64,000 nucleotides of DNA from Desulforamulus ruminis DSM 2154 (GTDB taxonomy: Bacteria; Bacillota; Desulfotomaculia; Desulfotomaculales; Desulfotomaculaceae). Each line of letters begins with the position of its first letter. Positions within the stretch are counted from its first letter, which is position 1. The notes beneath the pieces were generated by a model. It was not told where the DNA came from, did not search any database, and saw only the letters and a program-made list of their open reading frames with translations. Below are positions 21,951 through 30,485 of this stretch, piece after piece. The stretch is taken from positions 992,001-1,056,000 of the forward strand of contig NC_015589.1 of NCBI RefSeq assembly GCF_000215085.1. Reading direction: 5' to 3'. Both the position numbers and the translations under genes were made by a program.

Positions 21951-23989
21951 GTGAGATTGCCTGGATTCCATTTGCCTTTGTAACACTGCTGGTGGTCGGT
22001 ACCATTGGTTTAGGATTTTATGTTCAGCGGTCGGTACGCAGCGCGGCGGACCTCTACGTGGCTTCCCGCTCAGTCAGCGTATCTTTAAATTCCGCCGCTG
22101 TTTCCGGGGAATACCTTTCAGCAGCTTCCTTTATGGGCATCGCCGGCATGGTTATGAAATTTGGCTATGATGTACTATGGTATCCCACCCTTTATGCAGC
22201 CGGCTATCTGTTTTTGTTGCTTTTCATTGCCAGCCCCCTGCGGCGTTTTGGCGCCTATACCATTCCGGATTTTGCCGAGGGGCGTTTTTCCAGCCCTCTT
22301 TTTCGTAAAATTGCGGTAATCTTCGTGCTGATTATTGGGTTGTTTTACACCATGCCTCAGATGAAAGGGGCCGGGGTGGCCCTGGTTAATATTCTGCACA
22401 CTCCTTATTGGGTAGGAGTCCTTTTAGTTGGCGCGGTGATTACTTTTAATGTATCCCTGGGAGGAATGAAAGGAATTACCTTTGTGCAGGCCTTTCAATA
22501 CTGGATCAAAATGTTTGCCATTTCCCTTCCCCTGTTTATTCTTTTTTCGGTGCTGGGGGGCTACCCCGGTCATATGGCTCAGATTGGCAGCACCGGTGAA
22601 GAAGGAAACAAGCTGCCCCGGTTTACGGAGGACAGCACCATAGTCTACAAGCCCACGGCGCCGGCCAACGAAATTACTTTTCCGGCTGCCGCTCAGGCCA
22701 CCTTTGTGAACGGAGCCCAAGTGGCCATTACCACCGCCAAGCCCCTGGAAAAGGGAAGCGGCTCCATTTTACCGGAGAATCTGGTGCTATCCGGACTGCC
22801 CCAGCAAAAATATACTCGGGAAATGGCGGGCAAAAAGGTGACCCTGTATCAATTTCCGGCGGGCAGTTTGGTTACGGTGGCAGACCCCATGGCGGTATCC
22901 GGCAGCGGAAAAACCGTACCGGTCAAAATGACGGTATATCCTGTGGATAATCAGGAAAGCGTACAAATTTTTTATGCCAAGGGCGAGATCGTACCCAATG
23001 CTCCCCCGGATAGAGCCTGGATTGAACCCTATGGTCCCTTTACCGATAAATATGGACACCCGCTGCTGTACACCTATTCACTGATCCTGGCCATCATCTG
23101 CGGTACGGCGGGCCTTCCCCATATCCTGGTGCGATTTTACACCAATCCGGACGGCCAAACGGCTAAGCGGACGGCTTTCTGGGTCATTATATTGCTGGGC
23201 TGCTTCTATCTGTTTCCGCCCATGTGGGGCGCTTTGGGCCGAAACCTGGTACCGCAACTTTACGCCGTTACCGGGGGGGCCTTCAGCACCGACTCGGTGG
23301 TGCTGATGCTGCCGCGTTTATTAAACGGCACCTTCCCTTACCTGGGGGATCTGCTGGCCGGGATTACTTCAGCCGGAGCCTTTGCGGGATTTATGACTAC
23401 TTTTTCAGGGCTGCTGGTATCCATTACCGGGGCGCTGGCCCATGACATTTACGGCAATATGATCAATCCCCAGGCTTCTCCGGGCCAACGTCTGACCGCC
23501 TTCCGGGTGGCGGCCGCCGCCGGCGGAATCATGGCCGTACTGCTTGGCACCGTGGTTGAGAATTTTGATATTAACATGATGGTGGGGTGGGCCTTTGCCA
23601 TTGCTGCGGCTTCCTATTTCCCCATGCTGATTGTAAGCGTATGGTGGCGGCGGACCAGCGTTGCCGGTGCGGCCGCCGGGATGCTGGGAGGGGGAATTTT
23701 AGCCCTGCTGGCCATTGTATCGGTTATGCTGGCGGATAAAAAGGTGATTCCGGCCCTAAACGCCTATTACGCAGCCCATCCGGTCATCCGTTCCCTGGCG
23801 GAACAGCCCGCCATTTGGGCCGTTCCCCTGTCCCTAAGCCTCATTTTTATTGTTTCCTTACTGACTCCGGGGGGAGTGCCCAAGGATGCGGGGTACAAAA
23901 TGCTGGTGCTGCATGCACCTGAAGAATTGGGGTTGCGGGATGAATACATTAAGGAAGAATCCAAGCAGACACCGGCAGGCGCCCATTAA
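21947..23989 (+). CDS. sodium:solute symporter, acetate permease (ActP/VC_2705-like)
   Basis: A 680-residue sodium/solute symporter with about 13 membrane helices. Typical SSS stretches: YVASRSVSVSLNSAAVSGEYLSAAS (split here; residues 38-62) near the front and ITSAGAFAGFMTTFSGLLVSI near residue 482. Most likely imports acetate or another short monocarboxylate with sodium. Between about residues 211 and 364 there is a long hydrophilic, probably extracellular insertion that ordinary 550-residue ActP proteins lack; its beta-rich sequence has no motif I know. GTG 21947 overlaps the DUF485 gene by 4 nt. Confidence 0.85.
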   Translation: MSEIAWIPFAFVTLLVVGTIGLGFYVQRSVRSAADLYVASRSVSVSLNSAAVSGEYLSAASFMGIAGMVMKFGYDVLWYPTLYAAGYLFLLLFIASPLRRFGAYTIPDFAEGRFSSPLFRKIAVIFVLIIGLFYTMPQMKGAGVALVNILHTPYWVGVLLVGAVITFNVSLGGMKGITFVQAFQYWIKMFAISLPLFILFSVLGGYPGHMAQIGSTGEEGNKLPRFTEDSTIVYKPTAPANEITFPAAAQATFVNGAQVAITTAKPLEKGSGSILPENLVLSGLPQQKYTREMAGKKVTLYQFPAGSLVTVADPMAVSGSGKTVPVKMTVYPVDNQESVQIFYAKGEIVPNAPPDRAWIEPYGPFTDKYGHPLLYTYSLILAIICGTAGLPHILVRFYTNPDGQTAKRTAFWVIILLGCFYLFPPMWGALGRNLVPQLYAVTGGAFSTDSVVLMLPRLLNGTFPYLGDLLAGITSAGAFAGFMTTFSGLLVSITGALAHDIYGNMINPQASPGQRLTAFRVAAAAGGIMAVLLGTVVENFDINMMVGWAFAIAAASYFPMLIVSVWWRRTSVAGAAAGMLGGGILALLAIVSVMLADKKVIPALNAYYAAHPVIRSLAEQPAIWAVPLSLSLIFIVSLLTPGGVPKDAGYKMLVLHAPEELGLRDEYIKEESKQTPAGAH

Positions 23990-24012
23990 GCAAACCGTTA
24001 GGAGGGATTAAT

Positions 24013-24180
24013 ATGGCTGCGAAGACTCGCTGGAGGGGTTTTTTCCTCTACAGTTCTTATCTGGCGTTTTTAATCATGGTGGGGTCTGCGGTGGAAGCCG
24101 CCCTGCTGTCCGTAACAGCCGGCTTTGGCCTGGCGGTACTGCTGGGAGCGGGTATGGCCGTCTTCTGGCCCCGCTGGTAA
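24013..24180 (+). CDS. 55-residue membrane peptide in the symporter operon
   Basis: ATG 24013, right after GGAGGGATTAAT, opens 55 codons: MAAKTRWRGFFLYSSYLAF, then two short hydrophobic helices and a final FWPRW. It lies 23 nt after the symporter and 12 nt before the exonuclease gene, so it belongs to the operon. Its size and site are like small accessory subunits of transporters, but I do not recognise the family. Confidence 0.65.
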   Translation: MAAKTRWRGFFLYSSYLAFLIMVGSAVEAALLSVTAGFGLAVLLGAGMAVFWPRW

Positions 24181-24192
24181 AGGGGGAGGGGG

Positions 24193-24894
24193 ATGGTGGC
24201 CGTAAGCCTTTTATTCCAATATATTCGCTCTCTGAGCAGGGGGACGGCTGTGGAGCGGGTTTCGCCGCAACGGACCGGGGGACGTTTTGGTGCCTGGGAT
24301 CCCGAGGTGCCTTTGCGGGAACAGCGTTTTCTGGTATTGGACTGTGAGACCACCGGTCTGATGCACTGGAATGGGGACCGGATTATGTCCCTGGCCGCAG
24401 TGCGTTTGGAAAAAGGGGAAATAAACCCGGAATATTTCAACACCTTGGTTAATCCTCAGAGAGACGTACCTTCCCTGGCCGCCGATATCACGGGCCTCAG
24501 CGGTCCCATGCTGTTGGAGCAACCCCTGCTGCAGGAGGTTCTGCCGGAATTTCTTGATTTTGCCCAAGGGGGCATTATCACCGGCTTTAATGTGGGGTTT
24601 GATTTAGCCTTTCTTAATGCCGAACTACAGGATCATGGAAGAGAACCTTTTTGTGCGGCCCATAGTTTAGATGTCTTTGTCCTGGCCCGGCTGCTCTATC
24701 CCAACTGCCGGCAGCGCAGCCTGGAAGACTTGGCTCAGGACTATGGTGTTCCGGTGGAGGGACGCCATACCGCCCTTGGGGATGCGGTCATGGCTGCGCG
24801 ATTGCTGCAGGCGATGCTGGCACATCTTGAGCAAAAGAGAGTTCATACCCTTCAGGATTTGGCCGATTTCTTATCTTACTGCAGGCTGTTTTAA
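24193..24894 (+). CDS. DnaQ-like 3'-5' exonuclease domain protein
   Basis: A 233-residue DEDDh exonuclease like the epsilon subunit of DNA polymerase III. Exo I is LVLDCETTG near residue 47, Exo II GFNVGFDLAFLN near 135, and Exo III HTALGDAVMAARLL near 195. The first 40 residues are an extra lead. GGGGGAGGGGG precedes the ATG. In many bacteria an exonuclease of this type sits with an ActP-type symporter and a CBS/DUF294 protein, as here, so its task may be nucleotide signalling rather than repair (inference). Confidence 0.85.
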   Translation: MVAVSLLFQYIRSLSRGTAVERVSPQRTGGRFGAWDPEVPLREQRFLVLDCETTGLMHWNGDRIMSLAAVRLEKGEINPEYFNTLVNPQRDVPSLAADITGLSGPMLLEQPLLQEVLPEFLDFAQGGIITGFNVGFDLAFLNAELQDHGREPFCAAHSLDVFVLARLLYPNCRQRSLEDLAQDYGVPVEGRHTALGDAVMAARLLQAMLAHLEQKRVHTLQDLADFLSYCRLF

Positions 24895-24922
24895 AAATCG
24901 ATTGTCCTTTGTCCAATAGGAA

Positions 24923-24954
24923 ACAGACGGCATGCTCACCGGCATGCCGTCTGT
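24923..24954. terminator. hairpin between convergent genes
   Basis: ACAGACGGCATGC, six-base loop, GCATGCCGTCTGT: a perfect 13-bp stem between two convergent stops. No long T-run on either strand. Confidence 0.6.
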
Positions 24955-24985
24955 TCAATGGTATCCGGGCTGCAGGCCGATGGTC

Positions 24986-26425
24986 TTACCGGGGCATATT
25001 AAAATATTTGCCGGTTTGTTTTTGCAGCCGAACAATCACCGAGAGGCCGCTGCGCAGAACATCCTGCTCCCGGCGGCTTAACTGGTGAGGTTTAATGGAA
25101 TCATCGGGTTCCAGGCCGCAACGGAACTTGCGCAGATTTTCCCTTATGCGGAAGCTCATAATGGCTTCAAAGGCATCTTGAATATATTCGGACTCGTCCC
25201 GATCAATGGCTTTCAATGCAGCTAACTGCTGCAGCCTGCCCAGGGTGGAGGTTTCGGTAATACCATAATGAAGGGCAAAAATGCGCAGGCAGTTGACGAT
25301 GTGCAGGGCGGCGGCTGTTTTCAAATTAATCTCATCCCGGTGAGGACCGGATTTCTCGGTGATAAAACGTTTGCCCAAGCCCAGGGGGGGATGGTGTTGA
25401 AGCTCATCTCCGGTTAACCTGTGGGAGGCCGGAGAGCCGGCTCCTAAAGACCGGAAGATTTGTTCCCACAAAGCCTGTGTCAGAAAAGAAGGGCCGTTCA
25501 GGGGACGAAAGTCAAGAAAGATGGTTAAGTCCCGTACTTCAGAAGAGCTCAGCCGCCCTCCCCAGTGGTCGATGGTTTTCTGCCAATCCGAAAGGGACCG
25601 GCACCACTTGGGATTGGCAGCCATAATCTTTCCCCTGCATTTGGTAAAGCCGCATTGGGCTAATCCTTCCACCACTTTTTCACCCAGGAGCAGGAAATAT
25701 TCAGCGGCGGCAGCGGCTTTATCCCCCGGCGGGTCGGCATAAACCATGGCATTATCCTGATCGGTGCGCAGGGTTTGTTCCTTTCGTCCGGCACTGCCCA
25801 GGTCAAGCCAGTTATAAGGCACCGGGGGAGGGCCGTAACCCTCCCTTTCCATATCCTTTTCACAGAGCGTGATGATCTGCCGGGTTAGACGCCGGTGCAT
25901 TTCAGACATGATTTCAAAAAGAACAGGGACCGGCGCTCTCTCTGCAATCAGGGCGCTAAGCAGCAGATCTACCTCCCGGCCGGCTTCCTGCAGCCCGGCC
26001 AGTGTGTCTTGAGATTCAATGGTGCGGGCTACCCAGAGAGTACCGGTACTGCGGGTTTTCACCAGGTCCATCAGGGTGACGATACCCACTAGTTTTCCCT
26101 CTTCCACCACGGTCAGGTGTTTTACTCCTTCCTTGATGACAGCCAGCAGGGCCTCATAAAGAAAGGCTGAAGGGGGGAGGGTGATCATTTTGGCTTCCAT
26201 GACGGTTTCTGCAGTACAGCTTCCCATATCTCGGGGCACGGCAATTAATTTTTTCACCAGGCCTTTTTCCGTAATGGTTCCTACCGGCTCGTTGTGGTCG
26301 TTAACAACCATGACGGCGCTGATGTTCCGGCGAATCATGATGTTGGCCACTTGGCTTACCGGGTCTGTGGGGCGACAGGTAATGACAGGCCGGGACATGA
26401 ATGTATCGATACGACGGTTCACCAT
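24986..26425 (-). CDS. CBS-domain DUF294 putative nucleotidyltransferase
   Basis: A 479-residue protein. Two CBS domains fill residues 1-115 (FMSRPVITCRPTDPVSQVA, then VMEAKMITLPPSAF). A DUF294 nucleotidyltransferase-like region follows with GSAGRKEQTLRTDQDNAM near residue 215, and a C-terminal helical domain (about 330-479). CBS pairs usually bind adenine nucleotides; the DUF294 part resembles GlnD-type uridylyltransferases. The cyclic-nucleotide domain found in front of many relatives is absent. ATG 26425 follows GGGAGG by 5 nt. Convergent with the exonuclease and symporter genes, whose activity it may control. Confidence 0.82.
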   Translation of the reverse strand: MVNRRIDTFMSRPVITCRPTDPVSQVANIMIRRNISAVMVVNDHNEPVGTITEKGLVKKLIAVPRDMGSCTAETVMEAKMITLPPSAFLYEALLAVIKEGVKHLTVVEEGKLVGIVTLMDLVKTRSTGTLWVARTIESQDTLAGLQEAGREVDLLLSALIAERAPVPVLFEIMSEMHRRLTRQIITLCEKDMEREGYGPPPVPYNWLDLGSAGRKEQTLRTDQDNAMVYADPPGDKAAAAAEYFLLLGEKVVEGLAQCGFTKCRGKIMAANPKWCRSLSDWQKTIDHWGGRLSSSEVRDLTIFLDFRPLNGPSFLTQALWEQIFRSLGAGSPASHRLTGDELQHHPPLGLGKRFITEKSGPHRDEINLKTAAALHIVNCLRIFALHYGITETSTLGRLQQLAALKAIDRDESEYIQDAFEAIMSFRIRENLRKFRCGLEPDDSIKPHQLSRREQDVLRSGLSVIVRLQKQTGKYFNMPR

Positions 26426-26467
26426 AAACACCTCCCGGTGACCGGATAAAGTGAATTAATTTATGGT

Positions 26468-26788
26468 TTACATTAATTTATTCAATAGAACCACCATCAT
26501 CATTCCCGTAATAACGGTAACAAAAATATTTTTGCTGTAGATACCGGCAATAAAACAGGGAATGGCAGCCAGCATATACGTGTTGGACAGATGCAGGTTG
26601 AGTTCTCCGTTTTTTATCAGGAGTTCGGGAGCCAGGAGGGCCGACAACACCGCCACCGGCACATAGCCCAGCCAGTCCAGGACTCCCTTGGAAATAGTCA
26701 CTCTGGATAAAATGGCCAGGGGCAGCATTCTGGGAATATAGGTAACAATCATCATACCGATGATGACAGTGAGGACTTTTGCATCCAT
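26468..26788 (-). CDS. azlD: AzlD-family branched-chain amino-acid exporter subunit
   Basis: A 106-residue protein with about four membrane helices and the AzlD start VLTVIIGMMIVTYIPRMLPL. It forms a two-part exporter with AzlC. Its ATG lies 37 nt inside the end of azlC, so translation is coupled. In other Firmicutes AzlCD exports branched-chain amino acids or analogues. Confidence 0.9.
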   Translation of the reverse strand: MDAKVLTVIIGMMIVTYIPRMLPLAILSRVTISKGVLDWLGYVPVAVLSALLAPELLIKNGELNLHLSNTYMLAAIPCFIAGIYSKNIFVTVITGMMMVVLLNKLM

Positions 26789-27456
26789 TTATCAATACAC
26801 ACTCCGATCGTGGCTGAGATGATGGTAGCCAGGATAATGTTCCAGTTCCCGGCCAGGTTGAGTTTAAAGCAAATGGACAATATCGAAGATACAAGGATAA
26901 TGGCAACGGCCTTTTTATGCCGTACTTGAAGAATCAGCAGGGCAATGAACATGGCCGGCAGAGCAAAGTCCAGACCAAATTTTTGCGGCTCGGGGATGAA
27001 GTTTCCCAGTACCGCGCCCAGGACGGTGCTGGAAAGCCATGCCAGGTGGGCGGTTATAAAAAGACCGAAGAAATACCCCTGGCTTTTTTGTTTTTTTACC
27101 ACCGTGCTGATGGAAACCGCATAGGTCTCATCAGTTACCCAGAACCCCAGCAGTGATAAAATCTTGGGGCTGATGTTCTTGACAAAGGGCGCCAGAGAGG
27201 CGGTCATTAACAGATGGCGGCAGTTAACCAAAAAGGTTGTCAAAAGAATGGCTCCAACGGACGCCTGGGCTGCCAGTAAACCTGCAGCGATAAATTGTGA
27301 GGAACCGGCATAGACCAGCAGTGACATCATAAAAATCTCGGCAATGCTCATTCCGGACTGGACTGCCAGCACGCCAAAGGCCATGCCGATGGGAAAATAG
27401 CCGAAAACCAGCGGTACAGCGGCCTGTACGCCTTCCTTAAATTCTAAGCGCAACAA
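26752..27456 (-). CDS. azlC: AzlC-family branched-chain amino-acid exporter subunit
   Basis: A 234-residue membrane protein. Family motifs: GYFPIGMAFGVLAV near residue 18, YAGSSQFIAAGLL near 48 and NCRHLLMTASLAPF near 78. TTG 27456 lies 7 nt after a GGGAGG site. First gene of azlCD. Promoter not clear in the 155 nt shared with the divergent EamA gene. Confidence 0.92.
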   Translation of the reverse strand: MLRLEFKEGVQAAVPLVFGYFPIGMAFGVLAVQSGMSIAEIFMMSLLVYAGSSQFIAAGLLAAQASVGAILLTTFLVNCRHLLMTASLAPFVKNISPKILSLLGFWVTDETYAVSISTVVKKQKSQGYFFGLFITAHLAWLSSTVLGAVLGNFIPEPQKFGLDFALPAMFIALLILQVRHKKAVAIILVSSILSICFKLNLAGNWNIILATIISATIGVCIDKWMQKSSLSSSV

Positions 27457-27632
27457 TTACGAACCTCCCTGCTTACTAGAGCTAAAAATATTGGCCTAAT
27501 CATAGCAAAACCTTCAGGGAATTGTACATATCCAATCTTTTAAATTTTACCTGTCCAATTTCACTGTTCCGCCAGAAGGCCATATGCCGATTCGGTTGAA
27601 TGTGCTAAAATATGCTTCGGGAGGTGTACCCT

Positions 27633-28547
27633 TTGCATCAATATGTTCGGGGTTTTTTATTTTTAGTGGGTGCCACCAGTTTGTGGGGTATTTCCGGAAC
27701 AGTGGCGAAATATTTGTTCAATCAGCAGGTGGACCCCTTTCATCTGGTTACCGTCCGCTTGACTTTGTCCTTTCTGATTTTATTTGCTTATCTGGCCTTT
27801 GCTAAACCAGATCTGCTGCGGGTAAAGAAATCCGATTTACGCTACCTTACCATCCTGGGTCTGGGAATTGCCATGGTGCAGTTCAGTTATTTCTATACCA
27901 TCAGCCAGACCAATGTGGCCACCGCTGTTTTTTTACAGTATTTAGCCCCCGGTATGATGGTTGCCTATGCCTTTGCCTTTCAAGGGGAAAGGGTGGGGGG
28001 AGCCAAGCTGGCCGCCTTGTTATTGACCCTGGGGGGTGGTTACCTGATTTTGGTAGGAGTTCCCGGCGGGGGATTTGCCGTCAACACCCGGGGATTCATC
28101 AGCGGCATCGTATCTGCCCTGTCCCTGGCTTTTTATACCATTTACGGCAAGATCGGTTTATCCGGTTTAAATCCCTGGACCCTGCTGGTTTATGGATTTG
28201 GTTTCGGGGCCCTGGGAGCGAACCTTTTAACGCCACCCTGGGTAACCCTGGTGGGGCACAGCGCCAACGAATGGGGATTCTTTCTTTATATTGCCGTTTT
28301 CGCCACGGTGATTCCCTTTGGCCTGTATTTCAAAGGGCTTAAAGATTTGAGCACCGTGATTACCGGCTTAACCAGCACGTTGGAACCGGTTGTGGCCGCG
28401 GCGGTGGCTTTTCTGGTGCTGGGAGAGAGGATGTATCCGCTGCAGTTGCTGGGATGCGGTATGATCTTGTCCGGCGTGGTTTTCATCCAGTGTTTACCCC
28501 GGGCCGGGGCGGTTAAAGTCACCAAAACACAAAAAAGTCCTATTTAA
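27633..28547 (+). CDS. EamA (DMT) family transporter
   Basis: A 304-residue protein with ten predicted helices in two EamA repeats (about 8-140 and 150-295): LVGATSLWGISGTVAKYLF at the front and VAAAVAFLVLGERMYPLQLLG (split at residue 272) at the end, both typical. Drug/metabolite exporters of this family move amino acids, nucleosides or other small molecules; substrate unknown. The ATG at 27612 lies before the GGGAGG site, so TTG 27633, 8 nt after it, is preferred. Single gene, divergent from azlCD. Confidence 0.87.
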   Translation: MHQYVRGFLFLVGATSLWGISGTVAKYLFNQQVDPFHLVTVRLTLSFLILFAYLAFAKPDLLRVKKSDLRYLTILGLGIAMVQFSYFYTISQTNVATAVFLQYLAPGMMVAYAFAFQGERVGGAKLAALLLTLGGGYLILVGVPGGGFAVNTRGFISGIVSALSLAFYTIYGKIGLSGLNPWTLLVYGFGFGALGANLLTPPWVTLVGHSANEWGFFLYIAVFATVIPFGLYFKGLKDLSTVITGLTSTLEPVVAAAVAFLVLGERMYPLQLLGCGMILSGVVFIQCLPRAGAVKVTKTQKSPI

Positions 28548-28597
28548 GTGGAGCCGGTTGGAGGAATATCCTGGTTGATCACGAATAAAAATAAAAA

Positions 28598-28705
28598 CAG
28601 ACGGTGCCATGGAGGCACTGAGAGATAAGTATTGCTTAGAGCAGGAAAGCCAAAAAGGTATGCATCCGGAAGGACCGGGGCTCCGTTGGCTTTTTATTTT
28701 TTAGG
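28598..28705 (+). promoter_or_regulatory. structured leader of the cobalt transport operon
   Basis: About 108 nt directly before cbiM. GTGCC/GGCAC forms one hairpin (28604-28618), CCGG/CCGG a second (28666-28678), and AAAGCCAA (28646)/TTGGCTTT (28686) closes the second domain, followed by TTTTATTTTTT and then the AGGAGG site. This is the plan of an attenuating riboswitch. I cannot find the cobalamin-riboswitch box or other class I know by heart; NiCo-type is one option to test. Confidence 0.5.
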
Positions 28706-28716
28706 AGGCGATATGG

Positions 28717-29367
28717 ATGCATATTCCAGATGGGTTTCTGGACACCAAGACTTGGGCTGCTGCTGCGGTTTTAAGTGCCGGGGCGTTAAGCTACAGTCTT
28801 AAAAAGACCCGGGAACAGCTTACCGACCGGCAGGTCCCGACCCTGGGCGTGATGGCGGCCTTTGTGTTTGCAGCCCAGATGATCAATTTCCCCATTGCCG
28901 GAGGCACCTCCGGACACCTTTTGGGAGCGGCCTTGGCCACAGCCCTGCTGGGACCCTTTAGTGCCAGCATTGTTCTAACCAGCGTATTGGCCATTCAGTG
29001 TTTTGTTTTTCTTGACGGAGGGCTGACCGTTCTGGGAGCCAACATCTTCAACATGGGCGTTGTGGGGGTTTGGACCTCGGTAGCCATTTATGGCCTTTTT
29101 AAAAAGTATACCAAGAGTCCGGCGGGCATTGCTGTTGTCGCCTTTTTAGCCTCATGGACTTCGGTCATGATGGCTGCTTTGGCGGTAGCCCTGGAACTGG
29201 CTGTTTCCGGAACGGTTCCCTTGTCGGTGGCCTTGCCGGCAATGCTGGGAGTCCATGCTCTGATTGGCATTGGAGAAGGTTTAATCACGGCTGTGGTGGT
29301 GCTGGTGGTTTTGAATGCGGGCTACTGTCCCAACGGATTGAAAAAGGGGGAAGCCTGTTATGAATAA
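28717..29367 (+). CDS. cbiM: cobalt/nickel ECF transporter substrate-binding component CbiM
   Basis: A 216-residue membrane protein starting with MHIPDGFLD, the conserved metal-binding N-terminus whose His-2 ligates the ion. Six hydrophobic segments follow, with QMINFPIAGGTSGHLLGA near residue 50, the second family signature. It selects Co2+ (or Ni2+) for the ECF importer. The ATG at 28713 is out of frame; 28717 is right. Overlaps the next gene by 8 nt. Confidence 0.93.
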   Translation: MHIPDGFLDTKTWAAAAVLSAGALSYSLKKTREQLTDRQVPTLGVMAAFVFAAQMINFPIAGGTSGHLLGAALATALLGPFSASIVLTSVLAIQCFVFLDGGLTVLGANIFNMGVVGVWTSVAIYGLFKKYTKSPAGIAVVAFLASWTSVMMAALAVALELAVSGTVPLSVALPAMLGVHALIGIGEGLITAVVVLVVLNAGYCPNGLKKGEACYE

Positions 29368-29695
29368 AAAACTATGTTATGGTTTGCTAATATCTCTCCT
29401 GGTGGCGTCCTTTTTATCTCCCTGGGCTTCGCCGCATCCGGACGGTCTGGAGAAGGTTGCGGAGGAGCTTCATTTTCTGGTCAACGCGGAGGGCAAAGAG
29501 GTTCTCAACTCCCCCATACCGGATTATATCATGCCCGGCATTGGCGATGAGTCTGTAGCCACCGGGGCAGCCGGTATTGTGGGAACTCTGTTGACCTTTG
29601 GTCTGATTGTGGGTCTCCGGAGACTGCTGGTTAAAAAAGAGACCCATCCTGCCGCTGATGCCATGGGGAACCGCGAAGCGCATGAGGGGCGTTGA
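29360..29695 (+). CDS. PDGLE-domain cobalt transporter component (CbiN-like)
   Basis: A 111-residue protein with an N-terminal membrane helix, an extracellular loop containing SPHPDGLEKVAEE, which holds the PDGLE signature near residue 26, and a second helix. PDGLE proteins take the place of CbiN in cobalt and nickel ECF importers. Overlaps cbiM by 8 nt and cbiQ by about 14 nt. Confidence 0.88.
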   Translation: MNKKLCYGLLISLLVASFLSPWASPHPDGLEKVAEELHFLVNAEGKEVLNSPIPDYIMPGIGDESVATGAAGIVGTLLTFGLIVGLRRLLVKKETHPAADAMGNREAHEGR

Positions 29696-30485
29696 GGACA
29701 GCAGCGTGGGCCGATCCTGGGTCCGGCAGGTGGATCCCAGAGTCAAAGTGGTTTCCCTGATGATCTTTATTATCACGATAACCACGCTGCAGCATAAAAC
29801 CATGTTAATGGCTGCGGGAATTTTTCTTCTGACCGCCGCCCTTTTGGCAGGCGTCCCTCTGAAGCGTATCCTCATGCGGCTGCTCTACCTGATTCCTTTC
29901 GGAGGGCTGGTCATCGTCACCCTGCCGCTGGTAATTCCCGGCGAGCCTTTGTTCAGTCTGGATTTGGGTTTTGTTCAACTGGTGGCTTCCAGGGAAGGCT
30001 GGGAAAGCGCCGTCCTTCCCTGCCTGCGCATGACCGCCGCTTTCTTGGGAATGATCTTTTTAACCGCCACCACCTCCATTGGCGACATTGGCAGCGCCTT
30101 TCGCCAATTGGGTGTACCGGCCTTCTTAATTATGATTATTGAATTTACTCTCCGGTATATTGCCGTGCTGCAGGAGGAGCTGGTCCAAATGCAGAGGGCG
30201 GCCAAGTCAAGGGGATTCCGGATGGGCAGAAATTTTTGGCACGGTCATACCATGAAAACCCTGGGCCGTTGCATTGCCATGCTTTTTTTACGGTCCCACG
30301 AAAGGGCTGAAAGGGTGTATTATGCCATGCTCTCCAGGGGGTACAGCGGCCAATGGAAGGGCTCCGGTCCTGTTGCTAAAATCCGCCTTTTGGACCTGGG
30401 CTGGGGAACGGCCATGATCGCGGTGGCCTGGACCATAAAATTTCTTGAACTGGGGGGAGCCCGATGGTTTGGGCATTTGAAGTAA
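29682..30485 (+). CDS. cbiQ: cobalt ECF transporter transmembrane component CbiQ
   Basis: A 267-residue T component with about five membrane helices. The coupling motif AKSRGFRMG near residue 175 and the later ERAERVYYAMLSRGY are typical of CbiQ. ATG 29682 overlaps the PDGLE gene; GTG 29706, seven nt after GAGGA, is an alternative start. It links CbiM to the ATPase CbiO. Overlaps cbiO by 22 nt. Confidence 0.9.
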   Translation: MRGVEDSSVGRSWVRQVDPRVKVVSLMIFIITITTLQHKTMLMAAGIFLLTAALLAGVPLKRILMRLLYLIPFGGLVIVTLPLVIPGEPLFSLDLGFVQLVASREGWESAVLPCLRMTAAFLGMIFLTATTSIGDIGSAFRQLGVPAFLIMIIEFTLRYIAVLQEELVQMQRAAKSRGFRMGRNFWHGHTMKTLGRCIAMLFLRSHERAERVYYAMLSRGYSGQWKGSGPVAKIRLLDLGWGTAMIAVAWTIKFLELGGARWFGHLK

